Shown in pieces: positions 1-9,089 of a stretch of DNA of 64,000 nt (its first letter is position 1; every line of letters begins with the position of its first letter). The DNA is from Anaerolineales bacterium UBA6055 (GTDB lineage Bacteria; Chloroflexota; Anaerolineae; Aggregatilineales; Phototrophicaceae). The DNA is taken from NCBI GenBank assembly GCA_002428985.1, contig DIYL01000017.1, forward strand, positions 98,138 to 162,137, given 5' to 3'. The translations under genes were made by a program, and so were the position numbers. The notes beneath the pieces were generated by a model that was not told the origin of the DNA, did not search any database, and saw only the letters and a program-made list of their open reading frames with translations.

Positions 1-1376
1 CTAACAAGAATCATCATCTCACTAACCATTGTATCAAACTGGTGACCAGATGCATAAAATTCTATTGAGCGAATGCGGACTGGGCGGCGCTCTTCATCCA
101 ACAAATTGAATAAGTTGTCAGATTCAAATGTGTACCATACTTTTTCATTAATATTTTGATGATCCTGCAAACAGCTACTACATCGCGTCGGATAGCTAGC
201 TGATAACAATTCATCATAGTAAAACCCACGGAACCAACGACGTGTAATCCCAAAATCATCATCATAAGTGACTAACAACATCAGAGGGCATTCACTACCT
301 GCAATTCCACACTTACTTAAAGATTGATAATTTAGGTTAAAAGTTGATACGACGCGAACAGATTCGTATCCCGTTACATCAATACCATCTGTACCAAATG
401 GTTGGACACATCCAACTTCACCATTTGATGTCGCATTATCAAGTCTACGTAAACGAACAACTCGCCGACCATCAAATTCTTCGACACTAAATGTACCGCG
501 AGGCAAATCATTCTGGTTTACACGACATCCCCATCCGGGTGGCATAATCGGATTCCCCTCAGTAGAGACCGTCACAGGTTGCAAGCTAAACGCCGAGTTC
601 GTCAAGACGTTTTCAATTTTGGTCTGAAGGTCAATCAAACGATTTCCAAGCCTTACCACCACTTCTTGCCCATTGGGTACAAGCCTATTATTTGTAAAAT
701 CATCTTCAAAAAATACTATTGCTTCACCACCTAAATTCAATAACCGAACCTCATCATCAGTTGCATTAATTGAATAACGTCCATTACGATTCAAATGAAT
801 AACAAGGCCTTGTTCAGTAATAACTCTGAAGACAAATGCATTTTCTTGTGCACCGGCAATTAAGATTTCAAGTTGCCCTGTAAGTTTGGATAATTGAATT
901 TCATCTGGATTTGCACTCCATTCAAAGCGTGGGGACGAAGCACGATTAAACGTCACAAATGTATTACGTTGTAATGTTGCTGATGCAATCAACGTTGGTA
1001 TCTGATTTTCTTCTGTCAATTGTTCCCAAAATTGAATTGTCGCCTGAGACTGTGAATCTGTACTAACACTTGTCGTAGAGCCTGTTAAATCTTCTTGTTC
1101 ACGTTCAACTGCTTCAATTAAATCCGATCCAGTAATCCCAACTGTACCTTGCGCTACACGTAGCGTCGTTGGGATAGAAACCGTTGATTCAAACAGGAAA
1201 AAATATACCCCCAAGACTGTAGAAACTGTCAATAAACAGAAAAGTGCAAATGAAATGAGTAAAACTCCCCAGGCCATACGCTCTGGCGGAATAGTAGGCT
1301 TATAAGCATACTCAAGTTCATCATCACCATCAGTATTATTAACTTGTTTTTCTTTTATTTCTTGCACAGCTTCCAC
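1..1376 (-). CDS. Membrane-anchored protein with FecR-like middle region, 3' end outside window
   Basis: The reading frame is open from a GTG at 1376 down to base 1, about 458 codons, and is cut by the window edge. A short acidic cytoplasmic segment is followed by one membrane helix near residues 37-60 (core WGVLLISFALFCLLTVS). A long extracellular part follows. Residues about 140-230 (VFRVITEQG, GRYSINA, VRLLNLGGEAIVFF) look like a FecR-type beta-sandwich, and the Cys-containing C-terminal part resembles a carbohydrate-binding jelly roll; both are inferences from pattern only. The GTG start is a choice; an internal ATG at MAWGV is an alternative. The gene is divergent from yebC. I do not recognise a specific family. 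Confidence 0.6.
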   Translation of the reverse strand, partial: MEAVQEIKEKQVNNTDGDDELEYAYKPTIPPERMAWGVLLISFALFCLLTVSTVLGVYFFLFESTVSIPTTLRVAQGTVGITGSDLIEAVEREQEDLTGSTTSVSTDSQSQATIQFWEQLTEENQIPTLIASATLQRNTFVTFNRASSPRFEWSANPDEIQLSKLTGQLEILIAGAQENAFVFRVITEQGLVIHLNRNGRYSINATDDEVRLLNLGGEAIVFFEDDFTNNRLVPNGQEVVVRLGNRLIDLQTKIENVLTNSAFSLQPVTVSTEGNPIMPPGWGCRVNQNDLPRGTFSVEEFDGRRVVRLRRLDNATSNGEVGCVQPFGTDGIDVTGYESVRVVSTFNLNYQSLSKCGIAGSECPLMLLVTYDDDFGITRRWFRGFYYDELLSASYPTRCSSCLQDHQNINEKVWYTFESDNLFNLLDEERRPVRIRSIEFYASGHQFDTMVSEMMILV

Positions 1377-1442
1377 AAAAAATTCCTTGCTATAATGAAC
1401 ATCAGCGTTTCATCAGACAAAGATTATAGCAGTCGAGAGCTA

Positions 1443-1470
1443 TTTTGTCGCTGTATTTTTCATGTATAAT
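1443..1470 (+). promoter_or_regulatory. Candidate sigma-70 promoter of yebC-ruvC-ruvA
   Basis: A perfect TATAAT at 1465-1470 lies 46 bases before the yebC ATG in the divergent intergenic region. The -35 is weak (TTTTGT at 1443-1448, 16-base spacer). The placement fits a promoter for the DNA repair operon; the -35 assignment is uncertain. Confidence 0.4.
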
Positions 1471-1515
1471 GAGAAAGATTTAGACAACGTTAGAGAGATT
1501 GGAGTATCTACCACC

Positions 1516-2262
1516 ATGTCAGGACATAGTAAGTGGTCAACAATCAAACGTAAAAAAGGTGCAGAAGACGCCAAACGTGCAAAAATCTTCACCCGTCTTG
1601 CTCGCGACATTATGGTCGCGGCACGTGAAGGTGGCGGAGATGAAAATTCAAACCCAAAACTCAAATTGGCAATCGTTAAAGCTCGTTCAGCGAACATGCC
1701 AAAAGATAATATCGAACGTGCCATTAAAAAAGGTACCGGTGAAATCGAAGGTGGCGAAGTTTTAGAAATCACCTACGAAGGGTACGGACCTGATGGTGTC
1801 GCATACATCGTAGAAGTCATAACAGATAACAAAAATCGTGCACTAGCAGAAGTCAAGCATGCCTTTTCAAAACATGATGGTAACCTTGCAACCAATGGTG
1901 CTGTGATTTGGCAATTCGACCAAAAAGGCTACCTTACGATTAAAGGCGACGCAGATTTTGATGAATTATTTATGGAAGCTGCAGAAGCTGGCGCAGACGA
2001 TGTTGTTGACGAAGATGGTATCATCACTGTTTATACACCGCGTGATGCATTTGGTACTGTCGAACAAGCTTTAACAGAAGCCGGTTATGAATTTGAGGAT
2101 AGTGAATTACGTTGGTTCCCCCAAAATGAAATGGATGTACCAACTAAGAAAGCCGTTCAAAACATGCGCCTAATGGAACAACTCGAAGAATCTGATGACG
2201 TACAATCTGTCGCATCAAACCTCAATATTACTGACGAAGTTGTAACAGCATTCGAGTCATAA
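1516..2262 (+). CDS. yebC: YebC/PmpR family transcriptional/translation regulator
   Basis: 248 residues, the usual family length. The N-terminus MSGHSKWSTIKRKKGAEDAK is the diagnostic YebC start, followed by the conserved segment with ARSANMPKDNIERAI and the GPDGVA loop. The open frame extends 18 codons upstream, but the ATG at 1516 is chosen because it begins the conserved motif and has GGAG about 12 bases before it. YebC proteins are DNA-binding regulators in some bacteria, and recent work links some to relief of ribosome stalling at proline runs. The gene is followed after one base by ruvC and then ruvA, the classic yebC-ruvC-ruvA order, so it is very likely co-transcribed with Holliday junction genes. 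Confidence 0.95.
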   Translation: MSGHSKWSTIKRKKGAEDAKRAKIFTRLARDIMVAAREGGGDENSNPKLKLAIVKARSANMPKDNIERAIKKGTGEIEGGEVLEITYEGYGPDGVAYIVEVITDNKNRALAEVKHAFSKHDGNLATNGAVIWQFDQKGYLTIKGDADFDELFMEAAEAGADDVVDEDGIITVYTPRDAFGTVEQALTEAGYEFEDSELRWFPQNEMDVPTKKAVQNMRLMEQLEESDDVQSVASNLNITDEVVTAFES

Positions 2263-2263
2263 G

Positions 2264-2758
2264 ATGCTATCACTGGGTATAGATCCCGGAACGGCAATTG
2301 TGGGCTATGGGCTGGTACGCGAACATAATGATGGTTCCTTAGAAGCAATCAATTATGGCGTGATTCGTACACCAGCCAAAACACCTATGCCTGAGCGGCT
2401 ACAAACAATCCATGAATCGCTGAATACAATCATTGAAAAATATCAGCCTGACCGTGCTGGTGTCGAAGAATTATTTTTCTCACGAAACGTAACAACAGCA
2501 ATTACGGTCGCGCAGGCGCGTGGTGTCATCTTATTAACACTTCAGAATGCAGGACTGACCATCGCCGAATACAAGCCCAATATGATTAAACAGTCGATTG
2601 CAGGTTATGGTGGTGCAGGCAAAGCACAAATGCAGGAAATGGTGAGACTTTTATTAGGTCTAGAAAAGATTCCACGCCCTGATGATGCGGCTGATGGTCT
2701 CGCAATTGCTATAACCGACATTCATAGCCACCGACTGGGTGGATACGATTTAATATAA
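2264..2758 (+). CDS. ruvC: Crossover junction endodeoxyribonuclease RuvC
   Basis: 164 residues, close to the normal 160-175. RuvC cuts Holliday junctions symmetrically together with the RuvAB branch-migration motor. Visible catalytic residues are Asp7 in LGIDPGTAIVG, Glu in GVEELFFSRN near residue 67, and the acidic C-terminal motif PDDAADGLAIA, in the RNase H-like fold order expected. The ATG follows the yebC stop with a single base between, indicating translational coupling. No anomaly is seen. Confidence 0.96.
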   Translation: MLSLGIDPGTAIVGYGLVREHNDGSLEAINYGVIRTPAKTPMPERLQTIHESLNTIIEKYQPDRAGVEELFFSRNVTTAITVAQARGVILLTLQNAGLTIAEYKPNMIKQSIAGYGGAGKAQMQEMVRLLLGLEKIPRPDDAADGLAIAITDIHSHRLGGYDLI

Positions 2759-2771
2759 GAAGGTTGTGCTG

Positions 2772-3347
2772 ATGATCGCCACACTTGAGGGGCATGTTGC
2801 CCATAAAGACACTGAATTTATGATTGTTGTTGTTGGAGGTGTTGGCATAGAAGTGTTTGCACCACGTCCAACGATTGAAAAAGTCAAAGGAGAACACGTT
2901 TTCTTATACACTCGTCTTATTGTGCGAGAAGATTCATTAACATTATATGGGTTTTCAAGTGAATCTGAGCGTGATCTCTTCGATACATTTATCAAAATCA
3001 GTGGTGTAGGACCAAAACTAGCGATCACCATGCTCAGTTCATTAAGTATCGACAATATTCGTAATGCAGTTGTAAGTGAACGTCCCGAAATCTTAACTCG
3101 TGTACCCGGAATCGGTAAGAAAACTGCTCAGAAAATCCTGTTCGAACTCAAAGATAAGATACCTGTCGGCTTAGATGCGATGCCTGCTGGCGACTTTGAT
3201 AACGTCAATGCGGATGTGATGGATGCTCTTACAGCACTTGGTTATAGCATTGTTGAAGCTCAAACAGCCGTGCAATCAATCCCACCAGATGCGCCTGAGC
3301 AAGTCGAACAACGTGTGCTTATTGCCTTACAATATCTAGGCAACTAA
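2772..3347 (+). CDS. ruvA: Holliday junction DNA helicase subunit RuvA
   Basis: 191 residues. An N-terminal OB fold starts MIATLEGHV. Two helix-hairpin-helix motifs follow (ISGVGPKLAITML near residue 75 and VPGIGKKTAQKILFELK near 110), then a C-terminal domain III that in the family contacts RuvB. The ATG at 2772 is preferred over the GTG at 2766 because AAGAAGG sits 8 bases upstream and the product then begins with the family consensus. RuvA tetramers bind the junction and load RuvB. No ruvB is present in the window, so the motor gene lies elsewhere. Confidence 0.95.
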   Translation: MIATLEGHVAHKDTEFMIVVVGGVGIEVFAPRPTIEKVKGEHVFLYTRLIVREDSLTLYGFSSESERDLFDTFIKISGVGPKLAITMLSSLSIDNIRNAVVSERPEILTRVPGIGKKTAQKILFELKDKIPVGLDAMPAGDFDNVNADVMDALTALGYSIVEAQTAVQSIPPDAPEQVEQRVLIALQYLGN

Positions 3348-3437
3348 CCAACTCCATACGATTCGTTTCACATTCACTTCAACATGAACTATACTGATCA
3401 TCGTTATTGATGAATTTACTAGTTTTTGGAGAATTGC

Positions 3438-5327
3438 ATGTCAAACAATCCAATCGGCAAACGGGTGGATATTCTCGATAAGGGGTGGATTGAACTTGTC
3501 GATATGATGCCGCATCCCGATACCGACATTGAAGGCGATTTAGCCATTGTCAATGCTGCAAGAGTGAGCTTCCTCGGTGAGAGTAAAGGCGCAGAACGAG
3601 ACAAAAAGTTGTTATTCTATCTGCTACGTAATCGTCATACCTCACCATTTGAAATGGTTGAATTCAAGTTCCGTGTTCGTGCACCACTGGTCACATGGTG
3701 GCAGTGGGTCCGACATCGCACATGGAACTTAAATGCTCAGTGCCTTGATGGAGATACTGAGATTATCTTTAATAAGCCCCGATCAGTTCGTATTGGTCAA
3801 CATAAAGTAGGTTCAAAAATTGCTCTCAAAGAACTATATCAACGATGGCAAGAACCTCACAAGCGTAAGCGTATCAAAGAAATGTACTTACGTTCAGTTA
3901 ACGAAGATACAATGCTTTTAGATTCCGCGCATATTGGCAATGTAGTTCATGCAGGAACAAAACACGGTTTTCGAATTATCATGGAAAACGATAAGGAAAT
4001 TATTTGCAGTGCAGATCATCGTTTCTTATTTGAAGACGGGTGGAAAACTTTAAAAGACGCAACAAACTTAGAGCTGATTGCCAAAAGAGCCGTCTATTCG
4101 CCAGATTTACCTAAACTCTATATGAATGGTAAACCACTTGAAACCAAAAATCTCTATGACAATTATGATTGGCTCAAGTACCAGTATCACACTCGTCAAC
4201 TATCAATCAAACAGGTAGCAGAACTTGCTAAATGTTCTACGCACACAATACGAAAATACCTTAAAAAACATAATCTCACATTACGGGAAAGATCTAGGGA
4301 AGCAAGGTTCAAAAAAGGAAACATCGCTTGGAATAAAGGGAAGTCTTATTCGCTTAACGAAACACCTCAACAAAAATTAGAGCGTTCAATTCGGGCAAGA
4401 GATTCGGTTAAACGAGGTGAAGAAAGCAATTTCTGGCGCGGTGGAGTCACTGAAACACGTCAACTCATAGGAGAATGGACAACTAGAAACGCAAAGTTTG
4501 TATTTGAACGAGACAATTATACTTGTGCATATTGTGGTTGCAGTCAAGAACAAGAGCCAACTCTAAATGCACATCACATAGTTCCAGTTTGGGCTAACGC
4601 TGAAATTGCTACGAACTTAGATAATCTTGTAACGGTCCACGAAACTTGTCATAGGCATATCCATGCGAATCACTTGGAGAGAGAATTTGCTGACCATCTG
4701 CAAAAAAATCAGGATTTACCATTTGATATTAACTTCACTACTCCTGATAAAATGGATCGATATGCTAGTCTTAAACTAATCAATAGCCATGCCACGCCAC
4801 ATCTTGTACAAATCAAGAAAATTGAATACGTGGGAGAGCGTGAAATGTATGACATTGTTGTTGATGGTGATTATCCGAACTTCGTAGCCAACTGGTTTGT
4901 CGTACACAATAGTGGTCGGTATACCCCATTTGAAGAAAATGACTTCTACGTGCCTGATATTTGGCGTAAACAATCAAAAGACAATAAGCAAGCCAGTGAA
5001 GGTCAAGTTACCACAGATGCGAATATCGAACTCACAGAAAAACTCATTCAACATTACGAGGAAGGATTTAAACTCTATACAGAAGCTCTAGAAGCAGGTG
5101 TATCAAAGGAAATGGCACGATTGTTTTTGCCCGGTTTTAGTGTCTACTATACGTGGGTAACAAAAATTGATGCACATAACCTCATGCATTTCCTAAGACT
5201 TCGTATGGCATCAGACGCTCAATACGAAATACGAGTCTACGCTGATGCAATTTATGAGCACTTTTTCAAACCAGCCCTTCCGTGGACTGCTGAAGCATTT
5301 GAAGAGTACGCTCTAAATCCAAAATAA
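3438..5327 (+). CDS. thyX: Flavin-dependent thymidylate synthase ThyX containing an in-frame intein
   Basis: The 629-residue precursor is a ThyX of 239 residues interrupted by a 390-residue intein. ThyX makes dTMP from dUMP using FAD, NAD(P)H and methylene-tetrahydrofolate. The catalytic signature RHR-x7-S is split: the N-extein ends RHRTWNLNAQ and the C-extein resumes SGRYTPFEEN, so splicing restores the motif with Ser as the +1 nucleophile. The ATG at 3438 has GGAG 6 bases upstream; a TTG at 3426 opens the same frame. The extein continues with the usual C-terminal segment FLPGFSVYYTWVTKIDAHNL. The gene sits alone after ruvA and ends at a strong terminator. No thyA is seen in the window. Confidence 0.95.
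   Translation: MSNNPIGKRVDILDKGWIELVDMMPHPDTDIEGDLAIVNAARVSFLGESKGAERDKKLLFYLLRNRHTSPFEMVEFKFRVRAPLVTWWQWVRHRTWNLNAQCLDGDTEIIFNKPRSVRIGQHKVGSKIALKELYQRWQEPHKRKRIKEMYLRSVNEDTMLLDSAHIGNVVHAGTKHGFRIIMENDKEIICSADHRFLFEDGWKTLKDATNLELIAKRAVYSPDLPKLYMNGKPLETKNLYDNYDWLKYQYHTRQLSIKQVAELAKCSTHTIRKYLKKHNLTLRERSREARFKKGNIAWNKGKSYSLNETPQQKLERSIRARDSVKRGEESNFWRGGVTETRQLIGEWTTRNAKFVFERDNYTCAYCGCSQEQEPTLNAHHIVPVWANAEIATNLDNLVTVHETCHRHIHANHLEREFADHLQKNQDLPFDINFTTPDKMDRYASLKLINSHATPHLVQIKKIEYVGEREMYDIVVDGDYPNFVANWFVVHNSGRYTPFEENDFYVPDIWRKQSKDNKQASEGQVTTDANIELTEKLIQHYEEGFKLYTEALEAGVSKEMARLFLPGFSVYYTWVTKIDAHNLMHFLRLRMASDAQYEIRVYADAIYEHFFKPALPWTAEAFEEYALNPK
3741..4910 (+). other. Intein with HNH homing endonuclease inside thyX
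   Basis: The element begins at Cys (CLDGDTEI, block A) and ends VVHN (block G with penultimate His and terminal Asn), followed by Ser+1. Block B is seen as CSADHRFLF. The last 40 residues form blocks F and G (MYDIVVDGD, NFVANWFVVHN). Between the splicing halves lies a helix-turn-helix-like piece (KQVAELAKCSTHTIRKYLKK), a NUMOD-like linker (EESNFWRGG) and an HNH nuclease with Cys pairs CAYC and a LNAHHIVPVW ... HETCHRHIH core. All residues needed for splicing and nuclease activity are visible, so it is probably an active, full-length intein. Confidence 0.93.
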
Positions 5328-5332
5328 TAAAA

Positions 5333-5352
5333 AAGCCCCGCTATTGGGGCTT
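5333..5352. terminator. Bidirectional terminator between thyX and the globin operon
   Basis: AAGCCCC, a 6-base loop, then GGGGCTT. On the minus strand the stem is followed by a run of T, and genes converge here, so it probably ends both transcripts. Confidence 0.85.
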
Positions 5353-5365
5353 CTTGCATCCTTAT

Positions 5366-5986
5366 CTAACCGCCACTACCAACAGGTGGGCGTTGAGGTA
5401 TTAATTCACCACCACGCTCGAAACACATTTGATCACCAATTGCATCCAGAGGCCAAACTGCCCAGATATAGAATTCGCCAAATTCAAACGAGTTCGGGTC
5501 AAATGTAAAAGTAGTTTCAGCAGTGTAGATGTCATCGCGTATCAGAGTACCTGAACGAGTAGATAAAAATACACGATATAACTCGGCACCTTCTATTGAA
5601 GTCCATGATGCTACAGGCGCTTCGCCAGGTAGGAATTCACGCGTACTACCTTCAGGGTCAGCAGCGAATGCATCGCAAACAGAAGCCACAGTCTCAGGTT
5701 CTGGCAATGGCGTAGCTGTATCGACGATTTCGGTCGCAGTTGGAATAGGTGTTTCACTCGGTTCAGGAGTATTTGTCCATGTCGGTGGTAAAGTCGGATT
5801 GATGACAGGAGTTGACGTTGGTTCTTCCGTTATTTCGGCCTGAGCTTCAACAGCTTCCGTTTCTGTTGGTGATGATTGATCAGGAAATTCAACCTCAGTC
5901 GGAAGTGGTTCACTATCACCCCCACATGCAGCCACAAGGAACACTATTACAATAAGTTGAATCATTATATGACGATTGGTGGCCAT
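5366..5986 (-). CDS. Lipoprotein with Thr/Pro-rich linker
   Basis: 206 residues. The signal peptide ends in the lipobox LVAAC with Cys21, followed by GGDSEPLP, so the protein is predicted to be lipid-anchored outside the membrane. Residues 30-95 are a low-complexity Thr/Pro/Glu linker. The C-terminal ~100 residues (PVASWTSIEGAELYRVFLS, FYIWAVWPLD) resemble a fibronectin III-like sandwich, a pattern inference. It is the third gene of a leftward operon after the globin and a three-helix membrane protein. Function unknown. Confidence 0.75.
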   Translation of the reverse strand: MATNRHIMIQLIVIVFLVAACGGDSEPLPTEVEFPDQSSPTETEAVEAQAEITEEPTSTPVINPTLPPTWTNTPEPSETPIPTATEIVDTATPLPEPETVASVCDAFAADPEGSTREFLPGEAPVASWTSIEGAELYRVFLSTRSGTLIRDDIYTAETTFTFDPNSFEFGEFYIWAVWPLDAIGDQMCFERGGELIPQRPPVGSGG

Positions 5987-6000
5987 ATTATCTCGCTTTC

Positions 6001-6366
6001 CTAAGCAGTTTCAGTCGGTATGCTTAAATCATATACACCATATATCAGTAAACCCAGCGCAAGAACAGTCACAACACCCCCTAGGACAAAATACCACAGA
6101 ATCATATTTCTCGCTGTTGGTTTCGTGCCGACCATTCCAACATAGGTCATCCATCCCCACAGGTAAAACAACGCCCCAATAACAACTGTAACCAATGATG
6201 GCACAATAGTCGTCGATTCAGTGAAGAAAAAACGGATGTAGATATGATCAACAAGTGGGAATATTGTGGCAACCAACATCAGCGTAAAAAATGTGACAAT
6301 TATGATACGTATCAGACGAGGTAAGCTCGCAATAAATTGAAGAAAGTGTTCTTTAGTCGTAGCCAT
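6001..6366 (-). CDS. Small integral membrane protein
   Basis: 121 residues with three hydrophobic helices (near residues 18-38, 58-76 and 88-112). The N-terminus is cytoplasmic and basic. It starts 6 bases after the globin stop codon, so the two are co-transcribed. No catalytic motif or named family is recognised. The tight link to a truncated globin suggests a membrane partner in gas or redox handling, but this is only contextual. Confidence 0.65.
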   Translation of the reverse strand: MATTKEHFLQFIASLPRLIRIIIVTFFTLMLVATIFPLVDHIYIRFFFTESTTIVPSLVTVVIGALFYLWGWMTYVGMVGTKPTARNMILWYFVLGGVVTVLALGLLIYGVYDLSIPTETA

Positions 6367-6372
6367 TATCGC

Positions 6373-6768
6373 TTACTCGTTCGACTCATCAGCTCGATTA
6401 ATCAAAAATGTCGACGATTTAATAAAATAATCACGCATAATGGTTCGTGCAGGTTCCTCAATACCCACATCATCAATTGATGTCAGCATGTGATCTAACC
6501 AATGGTCGCGAGCTTCTTGATTAATAGGGAACGGGAAATGGCGCATTCGTAAACGTGGATGCCCACGTTCTTGCATATAACGTGTTGGCCCACCGAAAAA
6601 TTGCAACAAAAACAAAAATTGCCAATATTTTCCCTCTTCAAGGTCATCGGGAAACATTGGGCGCAACACATCATCTTGCTCCACTTTGCCATAAAATGTG
6701 TTCACAAGTTTGCGGAAGGGTTCTTCGCTTCCTAGCATATCGTATACACTTTGCATATTGTTTGCCAT
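6373..6768 (-). CDS. glbO: Truncated hemoglobin, group II (TrHbO-like)
   Basis: 131 residues, typical for a 2-on-2 globin. The sequence follows the TrHbO pattern: FRKLVNTFYGKV in helix B, PMFPDDLEEGKYWQFLFLLQFFGGP across helices CD to E, the proximal His in HPRLRMRHFPFPI, and the group-defining Trp G8 in RDHWLDHML. Proteins of this family bind heme and oxygen, NO or peroxide; the exact role varies. It is the first gene of a leftward operon and lies divergent to the phosphate-binding-like protein gene. Confidence 0.9.
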   Translation of the reverse strand: MANNMQSVYDMLGSEEPFRKLVNTFYGKVEQDDVLRPMFPDDLEEGKYWQFLFLLQFFGGPTRYMQERGHPRLRMRHFPFPINQEARDHWLDHMLTSIDDVGIEEPARTIMRDYFIKSSTFLINRADESNE

Positions 6769-6950
6769 GTTGTCCTCTTAATCTAAAAACATGAATGTTG
6801 ATTCTTTTGACACACTTTATATCAACAACACATTCTTTTATACTTTTCGTCCGCTATACAATCCGCACATCTTCATCATTGAGACTAATTCTATTTTACC
6901 GTACAATCCTTCGGATATATGTTCAAATTTTCGCAAGGAGTACAACATCT

Positions 6951-8957
6951 ATGACGCAATTTAGAAAATGTGTCAGTTTTATCATCCTTCTTGCGCTTCT
7001 TACAAGTACGACAGTCCTTTTCGCACAAGATACCGACCCATTCACAGTGGTTGGCTCTGGTATCGTTAACTCGGTCGTTGAATCACTTGCAGAAGCCAAT
7101 GAAACTGATGCTATAACTATTGTAACAACCGGAACCACAGCAGGTTTCGAACAGTTCTGTGCTGGTGATGCAGATGTAACGACATCGAGTCGCGCGATCT
7201 CAGCTGACGAAGATGCAAACTGTATTTCAAATGATATTGTTTACAGCGAATTTCTCGTTGCACATACCATTCTCACATTTGTTGCACACCCTACTGTCGC
7301 ACTCGAATGTATGACAATCGCTGACTTCAATACGTTATATACACCATCTGCCACCGGTCAACTAACAGACTGGACAGCTTATGATGAAACAATTGATAGC
7401 CTACCAATTACGTTTATTCTACCGCAGCAAAACACTGTCGAATATGTTCTTCTTGATAGTATTGTAGACGGTGATGGGTTACGCCGTGATGGAGAAGAAT
7501 ATAATGACGTCAACGATGCAATCAGCTCAGTCGAATCTACTGAAGGTGCAATTGCAGTAATACCATTCAGCGAATCAATCTTAGAGAACGAAAACATCAA
7601 AGTTCTTGAAGTTAATTACGCCACAACAACAGGCTGTGCTCTTCCATCCGCATCTAACGTAGAAAATCGTCTGTACACCGTCGCTCAACAATCATTGATG
7701 TATGTTAATCGAGACAGCCTAAACAATAACGAATCACTCGAAAACTTCATGACATTTGTAGTATCTACCGATTCAGCCGCAACCGTCGTTGAAGGAGGAT
7801 TTGTAGCACCAACTGGCGATACATATGCTCAGAATTCAGAAATCTTAACAAATGAAGAAGCTGGTCGTTTATTTACAGGTCAAGAATCTGACTTTGTTAT
7901 CCCTGAGAATCTATTTGGACAAATTGATATAAGCGGGTCAGCAAACGCCTATAATCTTTTGGATTCAACAGCATCGCAACTCACAAGTAATAATCAACAA
8001 CTTGTCATCAATATCACTGCCGAAGGCCAAGCAGCCGGCATCCGTCGTCTTTGCAATGGCGAAACAGACATAGCCGTCTTACAGTCTGCTATCAGTGACG
8101 GTGATTTAGATGGTTGTGAAGCTAATAACATCAATACCATTCCGTTTTCAATCGGTGCACAAGCAACCGTTCTGATTGGTAATGCAGCAGATAGCTACAC
8201 GTCTTGCCTAACAACAGAACAAGTCAATACAATCTGGAGCACCAGCGCGACAGATATGATTAACAACTGGTCAGATGTTGACAGCTCATTCCCAGATCAA
8301 GACATGATCCTATTCGGATTTAATACAAGTGACCAATATGCTGACATTTTATTAAGTACCAGTGAAGGACCTGTCCAACCTATCCGCCGCGATACAGAAC
8401 TCAGCAACGACGCACTATTCCGCGCAGCAGCAGTTGGTAATGTAGAAGGTGCATTGACGTACATGAGTTACAATGATTACGTCCGTGTAGAAAGTAACGG
8501 TCAACAAAACATTCAATTGGTCGCCGTTGATGGTGGCGATGGCTGTGTTTTACCTGAGCAATCAAATATAGTGGACGGTACCTACTTACTATCACGGCCA
8601 GCAACACTCCTTATCAATGAGTTGTCGTTAACAGACATCAGCTTACAATCATTCCTATGGCGTATGTTCTCCGACCAAGGTTGGTCAACACTTGATCGTG
8701 AAGGGTTTGTCGGCGTGAATTTTGGTGATTTACCTGCATTCCGTAGCGGACTAGAAACTGAATTCAGCCTTGCAGAAACCAATGTCGCAAACAGTGTAAG
8801 TGACGCGCCAGAAGATACTGAAGAAGCTAGCGATGAAACTGAGTCAAATGAAGATGGAGAAGACTCCTCAGCAGAAACTGAAGACACAGACACAACTGAA
8901 GATGAGTCAGAAGAAGCGCCAGCAGATGAATCCAGTAGTGAGGAAGATTCTGACTAA
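6951..8957 (+). CDS. Secreted protein with two tandem PstS-like substrate-binding domains
   Basis: 668 residues from an ATG with CAAGGAG 10 bases upstream; the open frame runs further up without support. Residues 1-25 are a Sec signal without a lipobox Cys. Two related PBP-like domains follow: about 28-330 (starts FTVVGSGIVNSVVESLAEAN, has TGTTAGFEQFCAGDADV and SRAIS) and about 340-620 (IDISGSANAYNLLDST, GIRRLCNGETDIAVLQSAIS). Each repeats the PstS pattern of a glycine-rich start and a ligand loop. The C-terminal ~55 residues are almost purely acidic and Ser/Thr. No pst permease genes are near, so it may be a sensor or scavenger rather than a transporter subunit; that is inference. Confidence 0.8.
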   Translation: MTQFRKCVSFIILLALLTSTTVLFAQDTDPFTVVGSGIVNSVVESLAEANETDAITIVTTGTTAGFEQFCAGDADVTTSSRAISADEDANCISNDIVYSEFLVAHTILTFVAHPTVALECMTIADFNTLYTPSATGQLTDWTAYDETIDSLPITFILPQQNTVEYVLLDSIVDGDGLRRDGEEYNDVNDAISSVESTEGAIAVIPFSESILENENIKVLEVNYATTTGCALPSASNVENRLYTVAQQSLMYVNRDSLNNNESLENFMTFVVSTDSAATVVEGGFVAPTGDTYAQNSEILTNEEAGRLFTGQESDFVIPENLFGQIDISGSANAYNLLDSTASQLTSNNQQLVINITAEGQAAGIRRLCNGETDIAVLQSAISDGDLDGCEANNINTIPFSIGAQATVLIGNAADSYTSCLTTEQVNTIWSTSATDMINNWSDVDSSFPDQDMILFGFNTSDQYADILLSTSEGPVQPIRRDTELSNDALFRAAAVGNVEGALTYMSYNDYVRVESNGQQNIQLVAVDGGDGCVLPEQSNIVDGTYLLSRPATLLINELSLTDISLQSFLWRMFSDQGWSTLDREGFVGVNFGDLPAFRSGLETEFSLAETNVANSVSDAPEDTEEASDETESNEDGEDSSAETEDTDTTEDESEEAPADESSSEEDSD

Positions 8958-8989
8958 GCGTTTTTCCTTTAAATAAACAAGTATCCATC

Positions 8990-9030
8990 AAAGACAGGCG
9001 ATATTCATTGTGTCGCCTGTCTTTTTGTTT
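8990..9030 (+). terminator. Rho-independent terminator after the PstS-like gene
   Basis: The arms AAAGACAGGCGA (8990-9001) and TCGCCTGTCTTT (9013-9024) pair perfectly and run into TTTTGTTT. Confidence 0.9.
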
Positions 9031-9089
9031 TATATCGTGTGTTATACTCGTATTTATACATCTACAGTACCACTAGATTGGAGCACATT

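Noticed and set aside
5529..5843. Plus-strand ORF opposite the lipoprotein gene
   Set aside because: Val/Gly/Ser-rich shadow of the Thr/Pro linker; the minus frame has a lipobox and operon context.
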